A stretch of 64,000 bases of DNA from Gadus chalcogrammus (taxonomy: Eukaryota; Chordata; Actinopteri; Gadiformes; Gadidae), in assembly GCF_026213295.1 (NCBI RefSeq), contig NC_079420.1:6925783-6989782 (forward strand). The letters are read 5' to 3'. Under the pieces are notes generated by a model. The model was not told the origin of the DNA, ran no database searches, and saw only the letters and a program-made list of their open reading frames with translations. The position numbers were made by a program, and so were the translations under genes. Of this stretch, positions 1 through 10,600 are shown one piece after another. Position 1 is the stretch's first letter; the number at the start of each line of letters is the position of its first letter.

Positions 1-65
1 AATATAGATATAAATAAAGATGGATAGAAGAAGAAGAAAAAAATAACCCAAAAAATGTTTTCCGA

Positions 66-666
66 GATTGCTTCCTGACAGTCCTTCACTTACCATATAA
101 TCACAAAGGAAAAAATCACCAGTAGGCCTATTCTCCTCCACTGCATTGCGGTATTGATCACCATAACAAGGCCTACTGCTATCTCTACTTTTTTATACTC
201 ATGTAGTGACAAGGTTTTCTGCAGCCAGCCAACAAAATAAAGTTCTTACTCCCTAAGACCTGAAGAGGTCCCTGTTGCCCAAAGTATTTATATTCTATAC
301 AAAATGATACACCTGGAAACAGATTGATCACGTAAAATATTGCCTGTGTTATCCAATCAACCGACAGTCAAGACGCTCTAGGTAGCCTAATATCTCTGAG
401 CATTTGAAAACTATTTAAATCCATGCTGCATTGATCCATAACCTGTTGTTGACAAGGTTAACTGTCATCCATCAACCCTCTGAAAGCTCTTTCAACTTTT
501 TCCGACTACATGGTAGGTTCTGTTTCCTTCAGTCGCTTCTATAAGACATCTTGGCTATAGTAGATACATTCAACTTTTATAGATGATTTTCTTAAACCTC
601 TTCCACTCCATGGACATTAACTCATAAAACATTTAAATAATTATGGGAAAGGCAATGGGAGTGGTT

Positions 667-668
<2 letters not shown>
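66..668. repeat. Segment A, copy 1 (direct repeat of 16052-16633)
   Basis: About 600 bp of anonymous AT-rich DNA repeated in the same orientation at 16052-16633 with high identity by eye; small indels and substitutions are scattered through it. Both copies end in the same short stretch (GGTTACGCAC) running into a long CA microsatellite. No open frame or family hallmark is recognised. The two copies bracket the LINE-bearing receptor pseudogene and the satellite array. Confidence 0.85.
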
Positions 669-754
<86 letters not shown>

Positions 755-757
755 CCT

Positions 758-825
<68 letters not shown>

Positions 826-846
826 CACCCCTCACACACACACACA
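669..846. repeat. (CA)n microsatellite, interrupted
   Basis: Nearly pure CA from 669 to 750, a short interruption (AAACCCTCTC), CA again to 820, then a decayed tail to about 846. Thr-His and Cys-Val open frames across it are repeat translations, not genes. Confidence 0.97.
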
Positions 847-1275
847 AGCACAAGCACACCAAAATACTCCTCTGTACCTGTGGGCAAAAAATTTCACTTC
901 CGGCTCCCTCCCTGCAGTCCACCGGATGTAAGTATGTTCAGAAACCTCCTCAGGAGGGGTATTGGATTAACTACTGTTAAGTACTAGTTGTTGCGTGGCT
1001 TTCTGCCAAAATGTCTTTCTTCCCCCGATTATCAGAAGATATATTGAAATTATTTTCATTTTCATTTAATCATTAAGGCAGACACTTGTCTGCCTCAAGT
1101 AAAAAATATAAATCTTTGGTTAAATAAATGAATGAACATACATGAAGCTACACATACTCAGCTCAGAGCTCAGCACTCCAAGACAATGTGATTTGCAATG
1201 GGTATTTCTGAAATTCTCTTTACATCCCGAGAGCAATCTATAAATCTGTAAATCAAATGCGCAATCTCCAAATGC

Positions 1276-2739
1276 TCTGGTTGTTCTCTCTCTCTCTCTA
1301 GGTCGTCCTCAGACGAGCCCTCCATCGTTGCTTCCAGTCATCCCGATTCTCCATACATCTGGCCAGTTCATTGGTACTTTGCGCTCCTGCATCCTTCTTG
1401 AGTACATCCACGAATGTGAGTCTAGGACGTCCTCGAGACCGATGCCCATGGGTTGGTTCCCACAGTACCAATTTGCTGGCTTGCAGCTCTTGGTGTCTTT
1501 GGCAGTGTCCTGCCAGTCTCATTCTCCTGGCAGCTACTTTCTCACTCACCCTTGGTATTCCTTCATACAGGATCCTGTTGGTAACATGTGTACTCTTGCT
1601 GATGTTAAGTACTGCACGCAGCATTCTGGTGTAGCACCCGTCTAAAGACTTCTGCAAGGTTGGCTTCAGGGACCAGCATTCGCTGCCGTAGAGGAGAACA
1701 GACTCTACCGTTGCATTGAAGAAGCTGAGTTTGATTTGACGGGGGAGGTTGGAGTTCCACACACAGGTCATGCCGCTCAGGGCCCTCCATGCGAGTGCCT
1801 TCCTCACCTTTAGGTCCTGCTCGGTTGAGTTGACCCATGAGCCCAGATACTTGAAGTCCTCGACTTCCTTCAGCACAGTGCCACCAGTTGTTGTCAGCGG
1901 TTGATGCTCCGGTGAGATGTTGTAGGTGATGACCTTTGTTTTCTTGGCATTTAGCCTAAGGCCAACCTTGGCACACTCCAGCTCCACTCTGTTCAGGAGT
2001 TCCTGTGCTTGCTCCACGTTGTTGGAGAGCAGGCTGATGTCATCCGCGTAGTCCAGGTCTGTCAGGAGAACTGCAGGGTGTCGCTTTGACCTCCTTGGGG
2101 TTAGGGTGAAGCCGAGGCCCTGCTCCCGCCCACTAATGGCTTTTCTGAGCGCATAATCCAGGACAATGATGAAGAGGAAGGGGGCTAGTGTGTCCCCTTG
2201 CATTACTCCAGCCAGGATATCAAACTCCTCAGTGCTGCCATCTGGGGTAACCACCTTGGACCTTGTTCCTGCGTACATGGTCTCAATAGCCCGGAGTAGG
2301 TTGGGAGGAACACCATAGGCCTTAAGGATCTTCACCATCGTGCCTCTGTGGATCGAATCAAATGCCTTTTTGAAGTCGATAAAGCACAGTACAGCTGTCA
2401 GGTTATCCTTCTTCACCTCCTCGATCATTCTCCTTAGTGCCAGGATCTGGGCTGTGGTGCTTCTCCTCTCGCGAAAGCCATTTTGGTTCTCCCTCAGGTG
2501 AGGGTCGATGGCGTCCTGTTTAGTATCATGCGGTTGTATATCTTTGCCGTGATACATGTCAGGCTGATGCCCCGGTAGTTGTCCGGCTTTGAGAGGTCTC
2601 CTGATTTATGCACTGGGATGATGTTGGAGAGAGACCATACTTCAGGCAGTTTGTTTTGCAGTAGCTCTTGGTTGGAAAACTCCAGCATGATGTCATCGAG
2701 GTCACAGTTCTTTAAAACCTCTGAGGGTATCTGGTTGTT
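1276..2739 (-). mobile_element. 5'-truncated non-LTR retrotransposon (LINE) with target-site duplication
   Basis: A 1.44-kb insertion (1286-2729) is flanked by the 10-bp direct repeat TCTGGTTGTT at 1276-1285 and 2730-2739. The inverted duplicate of this locus has the empty site at 28441-28450 (TCTGATTGTT on the complementary strand). The element reads right to left. Its 5' end is truncated inside the reverse transcriptase at 2729. Its 3' end is a stop codon at 1298-1300 followed directly by a short (AG)n tail. A nearly absent 3' UTR with a microsatellite tail recalls RTE-type LINEs, but I am not sure of the clade. Endonuclease sequence is missing, as expected after 5' truncation. Confidence 0.9.
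1298..2729 (-). pseudogene. LINE reverse transcriptase fragment, frameshifted
   Basis: This is the C-terminal two-thirds of a non-LTR retrotransposon ORF2-type protein. The long frame (about 2557-1298) shows the fingers/palm region with FIDFKKAFDSIHR, then QGDTLAPFLF, the catalytic YADD, KYLGSW and a basic C-terminus (RSRGRPRLTF). The upstream part (WSLSNIIPVHKSGDLSKPDNYRGISL, split here as WSLSNIIPVHKSG and DLSKPDNYRGISL) lies in another frame between 2729 and about 2517, so a frameshifting indel near 2517 breaks the ORF. The first seven codons of that upstream frame (2751-2731) are host flank and target-site duplication, not element. There is no endonuclease domain. The copy is dead, although its catalytic motif is intact. 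The family assignment as a LINE is certain; the exact clade is not. Confidence 0.92.
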
Positions 2740-3410
2740 GGATACTTTCAAAATCTAGCTTACTCTGCCTTGTTTCTCCAAATTCCCTACACTATATATT
2801 TTTTATGTTCCGAAATACAACCATGACACTTTTTTTTAGAATGACCGCGTGAAATTAATTAGCATTCTGTGAAGGCCGAAAATGTCAAAACAATAACCAA
2901 CAATGTTTATAGACATGCCAACAGGGACATATATTCGAATGACAATAAATTCTTGAAAGCCAATTTTTGTTCCAGTAATCCATGTAAAAGCTAAAATGAG
3001 CAATTGCCAAATAAATATTACATACTCAACCAATGTCTGTGTTTGACAAATGTCAGACACCCTTACCCTAACATTTCAAAAGCAAGGCTATTGAAATGTG
3101 TTATTATTGCAAAGACTTTTTGAGGTATAACGGTGTAGATAAAAAATCAACAAAAGGGCATACATACATTCATGTATGAACATGTGGCCATGTAACACGT
3201 GAATGTGACTTTTATACAGATAACTAGTGGAAAAACAAACTCAGACGAAAGCAACGCGGATGACACCAGAGTGAATCTGCTTATTGTGGTTTGTTGAGCA
3301 ACGTCAGTGATGTAAACCACGTGGTTTGTTTCTTAGTACAAAGCTGTTTTGAAACATCACCTAGATTTACTCAGGCACACACAGAGAACTGAGAAAAGAC
3401 ACTTGGCCGA

Positions 3411-3567
3411 CCCACTTCCCCTTCCTGTCAACAGCACGGTTCCTGGTTTTGGGTTCCGTCTTGAAGATTTTCATCATTGGTTGATCTACTTATACTCCCA
3501 GTAAAAATGTCCCTTGACTGAATCGACAGCGCGAACCAGACACGGGATTACCTGCCTAGGATAAATC
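3411..3567 (+). promoter_or_regulatory. Putative promoter of receptor copy 1
   Basis: This region is conserved between both receptor copies. It contains paired ETS/PU.1-like cores on the minus strand (CCACTTCCCCTTCCTGTC at 3412-3429), an ATTGG (inverted CCAAT) at about 3477 and a weak TATA-like CTTATAC at about 3490. ETS sites are typical of haematopoietic promoters. Assignment is inferred from motifs only; no start site is defined. Confidence 0.35.
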
Positions 3568-4278
3568 ATGATGGTGTGCGATGATTACCGACTCTTTGTG
3601 CTCCTCCTGACCACATCCTCCATCGTTGCAGCGGTAAGCGAGGAGACTCTTAACGTCTACGCTCTGCTCGGCAGCAACCTAACCTTATCGCTCGGCCAAA
3701 AGCTGCTGAGCTACCAGGATACATTGCGGTGGACACAAAACAACAAAGTCATCTTCAGTAGGTTGTTCGGAGTCGTCCGCCCGGGTAAGCCGACGGACGT
3801 CGACGCGGCTGGATCCCTCCAGCTGCTCAACCTCAGCGACTCCAGCGCTGGGGACTACAAGGCAGACGTGTACGACAGGACCGGTGTGCGCGTCAATGGC
3901 TGGAGCGGAAAGGTGTACGTGGTCGAGAAAGTGTCGACGCCTGTGGTGACGTTTCTGTGCGGTTCTAGCGGCGCCACGGCCACACTGAAATGCGACGTTC
4001 GCAACCCGAAACACGTGGTCTTCGCCTGGACCCACGAAGGTCAGCTCCTTACAGGGGAAACAAAGCCCACGCTGAGCGTGTCTTTGGCGAAGTTCAAGGG
4101 CAATAAAGTTTTTGGCTGCAGTGTGAGTAACAGCGCAAGCAAAGCCCAGAGTAACGCTGTCCAGTTAAAGTGCAAGCCGCCGCCGCCACTGCCTCCGCCG
4201 ACTCCGAAGGACTACTGCTTTAAAGCCAGCACAGTAATGGCCGCGGTCGGATTATGCTGCTCTTCATCATCACCGTAG
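3568..4278 (+). pseudogene. CD2/SLAM-like Ig receptor, copy 1, truncated before the membrane anchor
   Basis: The frame encodes a signal peptide, a cysteine-free V-like Ig domain (with DSSAGDYKADV as the F-strand motif) and a C2-like domain with four cysteines, as in the intact copy at 26631-27635. A proline-rich stalk follows. Next to the intact gene it has lost 16 nt at the start of the transmembrane segment (near 4240), so the frame shifts and stops at 4278 after a short serine run. The DNA encoding the tail continues only to about 4323 before similarity ends. I count 14 amino-acid replacements against 4 silent changes in the aligned coding region, close to neutral expectation. The NWT glycosylation site of the intact copy is DRT here. 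It begins with two ATGs; the second aligns with the start of the intact copy. It could be a dead pseudogene or a secreted ectodomain. Confidence 0.8.
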
Positions 4279-4333
4279 TCGCATGTTCCCAACAGAAGAA
4301 GGTGCCGACGCCGGAACAGCAAGGGAAATTTTA

Positions 4334-4365
4334 TTCATGACGACCAATAAAAAAACAACAGTGTT
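4334..4365 (-). repeat. Single satellite monomer in inverted orientation at the receptor breakpoint
   Basis: Immediately after receptor homology ends, 4334-4365 is the reverse complement of one unit of the large array that starts 300 bp downstream: TTCATGACGACCAATAAA followed by AACAACAGTGTT. It is the only satellite unit I found on this strand outside the array. Confidence 0.85.
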
Positions 4366-4676
4366 GTTGAACACCAACATGCTTATGTAAAATCAGCATA
4401 GTACCATATTCAGCTATGGACAGTTCTGTGTTGTGCTTCATAGCCTACGTCAGCCTACACAGACAATGTTCTAAATAAAATGAAATGATAATATCATAAA
4501 TATCATAAAAAGGGTGGATGTCAATAATTTAATGAAAAATCATGTTGTATGATAAAATTATGCAAAAAAAATAAAATATTGATTTGTTCAGAAAACGTTC
4601 TCACTTGCAGTTACAGCCAGGGGCCGCCAGGGGGGGTGCTGCAGCACCCTAAGCACCACCCACTTCCCGCGTACCT
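4366..4676. other. Spacer between truncated receptor and satellite array
   Basis: AT-rich unique sequence with no gene. Its right end (4621-4676) is abruptly GC-rich and carries the perfect 16-bp palindrome GGGTGCTGCAGCACCC at 4634-4649, just before the first satellite unit. That GC-rich edge resembles ends of some fish DNA transposons, but no partner end was found. Confidence 0.6.
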
Positions 4677-7600
4677 GGGTAACACTGTTGCTTTTGATTG
4701 GTCGTCATGAAAAAAAACATAAGGGGTAACGCTGTTGTTTTTTATTGGTCGTCATGAAAAAAACAAAAGGGGTAAAACTGTCGATATTTATCAAATAAAA
4801 CATAGGGGGTAACACTGTTGTTTTTCTTTGGTCGTTATGAAAAAAAACACAAGGGGTAACACTGTCGTTTTAATCAAATGAAACATGAGGGGTAACACTG
4901 TCGTTTTTATCAAATGGAACATGAGGGGTGACACTGTCATTTTTCTTTGGCCGTCATGAAAAAAACCATAAGGGGTAACACTGTTGTTTTTTATTGGTCG
5001 TCATGAAAAAAATCATAAGGGGTAACACTGTTGTTTTTTATTGGTCGCCATGAAAAAAACAAAAGGGGTAAAACTGTCGATATTTATCAAATAAAACATA
5101 GGGGGTAACACTGTTGTTTTTTATTGGTCGTCATGAAAAAAAAAAAAGGGGTAAAACTGTCGATATTTATCAAATAAAACATAGGGGGTAACACTGTTGT
5201 TTTTCTTTGGTCGTCATGAAAAAAAACACAAGGGGTAACACTGTCGTTTTAATCAAATGAAACATGAGGGGTAACACTGTCGTTTTTATCAAATCAAACA
5301 TGAGGGGTGACACTGTCATTTTTCTTTGGCCGTCATGAAAAAAACCATAAGGGGTAACACTGTTGTTTTTTATTGGTCGTCATGAAAAAAATCATAAGCG
5401 GTAACACTGTTGTTTTTTATTGGTCGTCATGAAAAAAAACATAAGGGGTAACACTGTTGTTTTTCATTGGTCGTCATGAAAAAAAACATAAGGGGTAACA
5501 CTGTTGTTTTTTATTGGTCGTCATGAAAAAAAACATAAGGGGTAACAATGTTGTCTTTGTCAAATAAAATATACGGGGTAACACTGTCGTTTTTTATTGG
5601 TCGTCATAAAAAAAACCATAAGGGAAATAATAGAAATACAAACATACATTTTAATGTCATGTATATCCTCTTTAGTGATGATTGATTATTGTATGTTGTC
5701 ATCGCCACAGTGGTGCAGTGGAGTGCACTCTACCTAACCCCCTGGAGACCGGGGTTCAAGTCCGGATGATGTCCTCTGTTGGAAGACTCTTATCTCTATT
5801 TCATGCGAATTATAAAGTCAAGTAAAAACATTTAGAAGATTTTTTTCAGTGTCTTGATGGTGCATTGATAAGTTCGGAGGTTAACACTCGAAACAGCTCA
5901 GGTTCAGATCCCCGCAAAAACGTAGACAGGGGTACCACAGTGGTTTTTTATTGGAAAACATGAGGGGTAACTCTGTCGTTTTTTATCGGCCCTCATGAAA
6001 TAAACATAAGGGGTAACACTGTCGATATTTATCAAATAAAACATTGGGGGTAACACTGTTGTTTTTCATAAGTCACCATGGGAAAAAAACATAAGGGGTA
6101 ACACTGTTGTTTTTCTTTGGTCGTCATGAAAAAAACATAAGGGGTAACACTGTTGTTTTTTATTGGTCGTCATGAAAAAGAACATAAGGGGTAACACTGT
6201 TGTTTTTCTTTGGTCGTCAAGGAAAAAACCACAAGGGGTAACACTCAGTTTTTTTATTGGTCGTCATGAAAAAAAACATAGGGGGTGACACTGTTGTTTT
6301 TCTTTGGTTGTCATGAAAAAAACCACAAGGGGTAACACTGTTGTTTTTTATTGGTGGTCATGAAAAAAAACATAAGGGGTAACAATGTTGTTTTTTATAG
6401 GTCGTCAGGAAAAAAAACATAAGGGGTAACACTGTTGTTTTTTTTATTGGTCGTCATGAAAAAAACATAGGGGGTAACACTGTTGTTTTTTATTGGTCGT
6501 CGTGAAAAACATAAGAACGTGAAAAACATAGGGGGTAACACTATTGTCTTTGTCAAATAAAATATAAGGGGTAATACTGTCGTATTTTATTGGTCGACAT
6601 GAAAAAAAACATATTTGAAAAAAAAAAAAAATTGTCCTTGACAAAAAAAATATAAGGGGTAACACTGTTGTTTTTTATTGGTCGTCATGAAAAAAAACAT
6701 AAGGGGTAACTGTTGTTTTTTATTAGTCATCATGAAAAAAAACATAAGGGGTAACACTGTTGTTTTTTATTGGTCGTCATGAAAAAAAACATGAGGGGTA
6801 ACACTGTTGTTTTTTTATTGGTCGTCATGAATAAAAACATAAGGGGTAACACTGTTGTTTTTTATTGATCGTCATGAAAAAAAACATAAGGGGTAACACT
6901 GTTGTCTTTGTCAAATAAAATATAAGGGGTAACACTGTTGTTTTTTATTGGTCGTCATGAAAAAAAACATAAGAGGTAACACTGTTGTTTTTTATTGGTT
7001 GTCATAAAAAAAACCACATTTTTTATTGGTCGTCATGAAAAAAAACATAAGGGGTAACACTGTAGTTTTTTATTGGTCGTCATGAAAAAAAACATGAGGG
7101 GTAACACTCTTGTTTTTCTTTGGTCGTCATGAAAAAAACATAAGAGGTAACACTGTTGTTTTTTATTGGTTGTCATAAAAAAAATACATTTTTTATTGGT
7201 CGTCATGAAAAAAAACATAAGGGGTAACACTCTAGTTTTTTATTGGTCGTCATGAAAAAAAACATGAGGGGTAACACTGTTGTTTTTCTTTGGTCGTCAT
7301 GAAAAAAACATAAGGGGTAACACTGTTGTTTTTTATTGGTCGTCATGAAAAAAAACATAAGGGGTAACACTGTTGTTTTTCATTGGTCGTCATGAAAAAA
7401 AGCATAAGGGGTAACACTGTTGTTTTTTATTGGTTGTCATGAAAAAAAAACACATTTTTTATTGGTCGTCATGAAAAAAAACATAAGGGGTAACACTGTT
7501 GCCTTTGTCAAAAAACATAAGGGGTAACACTGTTGTTTTTTATTGGTCGTCATGAAAAAAAAATACATTTTTTATAGGTCGTCAGGAAAAAAAACATAAG

Positions 7601-10600
7601 GGGTAACACTGTTGTTTTTTTATTGGTCGTCATGAAAAAAACATAGGGGGTAACACTGTTGTTTTTTATTGGTCGTCGTGAAAAACATAAGAACGTGAAA
7701 AACATAAGGGGTAACACTATTGTCTTTGTCAAATAAAATATAAGGGGTAACACTGTCGTATTTTATTGGTCGACATGAAAAAAAACATATTTGAAAAAAA
7801 AAAAAAATTGTCCTTGACAAAAAAATATAAGGGGTAACACTGTTGTTTTTTATTGGTCGTCATGAAAAAAAACATAAGGGGTAACTGTTGTTTTTTATTA
7901 GTCGTCATGAAAAAAACATAAGGGGTAACACTGTTGTTTTTTATTGGTCGTCATGAAAAAAAACATGAGGGGTAACACTGTTGTTTTTTTATTGGTCGTC
8001 ATGAATAAAAACATAAGGGGTAACACTGTTGTTTTTTATTGATCGTCATGAAAAAAAACATAAGGGGTAACACTGTTGTCTTTGTCAAATAAAATATAAG
8101 GGGTAACACTGTTGTTTTTTATTGGTCGTCATGAAAAAAAACATAAGAGGTAACACTGTTGTTTTTTATTGGTTGTCATAAAAAAAAACCACATTTTTTA
8201 TTGGTCGTCATGAAAAAAAACATAAGGGGTAACACTGTAGTTTTTTATTGGTCGTCATGAAAAAAAACATGAGGGGTAACACTCTTGTTTTTCTTTGGTC
8301 GTCATGAAAAAAACATAAGAGGTAACACTGTTGTTTTTTATTGGTTGTCATAAAAAAAATACATTTTTTATTGGTCGTCATGAAAAAAAACATAAGGGGT
8401 AACACTCTAGTTTTTTATTGGTCGTCATGAAAAAAAACATGAGGGGTAACACTGTTGTTTTTCTTTGGTCGTCATGAAAAAAACATAAGGGGTAACACTG
8501 TTGTTTTTTATTGGTCGTCATGAAAAAAAACATAAGGGGTAACACTGTTGTTTTTCATTGGTCGTCATGAAAAAAAGCATAAGGGGTAACACTGTTGTTT
8601 TTTATTGGTTGTCATGAAAAAAAAACACATTTTTTATTGGTCGTCATGAAAAAAAACATAAGGGGTAACACTGTTGCCTTTGTCAAAAAACATAAGGGGT
8701 AACACTGTTGTTTTTTATTGGTCGTCATGAAAAAAAAATACATTTTTTATAGGTCGTCAGGAAAAAAAAACATAAGGGGTAACACTGTTGTTTTTTTATT
8801 GGTCGTCATGAAAAAAACATAGGGGGTAACACTGTTGTTTTTTATTGGTCGTCGTGAAAAACATAAGAACGTGAAAAACATAAGGGGTAACACTATTGTC
8901 TTTGTCAAATAAAATATAAGGGGTAACACTGTCGTATTTTATTGGTCGACATGAAAAAAAACATATTTGAAAAAAAAAAAAATTGTCCTTGACAAAAAAA
9001 ATATAAGGGGTAACACTGTTGTTTTTTATTGGTCGTCATGAAAAAAAACATAAGGGGTAACTGTTGTTTTTTATTAGTCGTCATGAAAAAAAACATAAGG
9101 GGTAACACTGTTGTTTTTTATTGGTCGTCATGAAAAAAAACATGAGGGGTAACACTGTTGTTTTTTTATTGGTCGTCATGAATAAAAACATAAGGGGTAA
9201 CACTGTTGTTTTTTATTGATCGTCATGAAAAAAAACATAAGGGGTAACACTGTTGTCTTTGTCAAATAAAATATAAGGGGTAACACTGTCGTATTTTATT
9301 GGTCGTCATGAAAAAAAAAACATTTGAAGAAAAAAAAAAATTTGTCCTTGTCAAATAAAATATAAGGTGTAACACTGTTGTTTTTCATCAGTCACCATGG
9401 GAAAAAAACATAAGGGGTAACACTGTTGTTTTTCTTTGGTCGTCATGAAAAAAACATAAGAGGTAACACTGTTGTTTTTTATTGGTTGTCATAAAAAAAA
9501 TACATTTTTTATTGGTCGTCATGAAAAAAAACATAAGGGGTAACACTCTAGTTTTTTATTGGTCGTCATGAAAAAAAACATGAGGGGTAACACTGTTGTT
9601 TTTCTTTGGTCGTCATGAAAAAAACATAAGGGGTAACACTGTTGTTTTTTATTGGTCGTCATGAAAAAAAACATAAGGGGTAACACTGTTGTTTTTCATT
9701 GGTCGTCATGAAAAAAAGCATAAGGGGTAACACTGTTGTTTTTTATTGGTTGTCATGAAAAAAAAACACATTTTTTATTGGTCGTCATGAAAAAAAACAT
9801 AAGGCGTAACACTGTTGTCTTTGTCAAAAAACATAAGGGGTAACACTGTTGTTTTTTATTGGTCGTCATGAAAAAAAAATACATTTTTTATTGGTCGTCA
9901 TGAAAAAAAACATAAGGGGTAACACTGTTGTTTTTCTTTGGTCGTCATGAAAAAAACATAAGGGGTAACACTGTTGTTTTTCTTTGGTCGTCATGAAAAA
10001 AAAAAAAAAAAATGTATTGGTCGTCATGAAAAAAAACATAAGGGGTAACACTGTTGTTTTTCTTTGGTCGTCATAAAAAAAACATAAGGGGTAACACTGT
10101 TGTTTTTCTTTGGTCATCATGAAAAAAACATAAGGGGTAACACTGTTGTTTTTTATTGGTCGTCATAAAAAAAATACATTTTTTATTGGTCGTCATGAAA
10201 AAAAACATAAGGGGTAACACTCTAGTTTTTTATTGGTCGTCATGAAAAAAAACATGAGGGGTAACACTGTTGTTTTTCTTTGGTCGTCATGAAAAAAACA
10301 TAAGGGGTAACACTGTTGTTTTTTATTGGTCGTCATGAAAAAAAACATAAGGGGTAACACTGTTGTTTTTCATTGGTCGTCATGAAAAAAAGCATAAGGG
10401 GTAACACTGTTGTTTTTTATTGGTTGTCATGAAAAAAAAACACATTTTTTATTGGTCGTCATGAAAAAAAACATAAGGCGTAACACTGTTGCCTTTGTCA
10501 AAAAACATAAGGGGTAACACTGTTGTTTTTTATTGGTCGTCATGAAAAAAAAATACATTTTTTATAGGTCGTCAGGAAAAAAAACATAAGGGGTAACACT

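Larger units (their letters stand above)
975..4323. repeat. Block B: inverted duplicate of 26878-28752
   Basis: Sequence from TGTTAAG at 975 to about 4323 matches the reverse complement of 26878-28752. The match covers the receptor gene plus roughly 1.1 kb of its upstream flank. The only large difference is a 1.45-kb LINE insertion in this copy. Outside the two ends similarity stops abruptly: a novel flank begins below 975, and a fused satellite monomer follows 4323. Without the LINE and one target-site copy the arm is about 1.9 kb, agreeing with the 1875 bp of the other copy. Confidence 0.9.

Noticed and set aside
669..846. Long Thr-His / Cys-Val open frames here and at every other CA/TG tract
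   Set aside because: They are translations of dinucleotide repeats on both strands and all frames; no domain, start context or splice evidence.
3568..4278. Strong positive selection between receptor copies
   Set aside because: 14 replacements to 4 silent differences is about what neutral drift gives, especially with one copy truncated.
5700..5770. Functional tRNA gene
   Set aside because: A and B boxes are exact, but a paired acceptor stem and anticodon arm were not established; SINE head is more likely.
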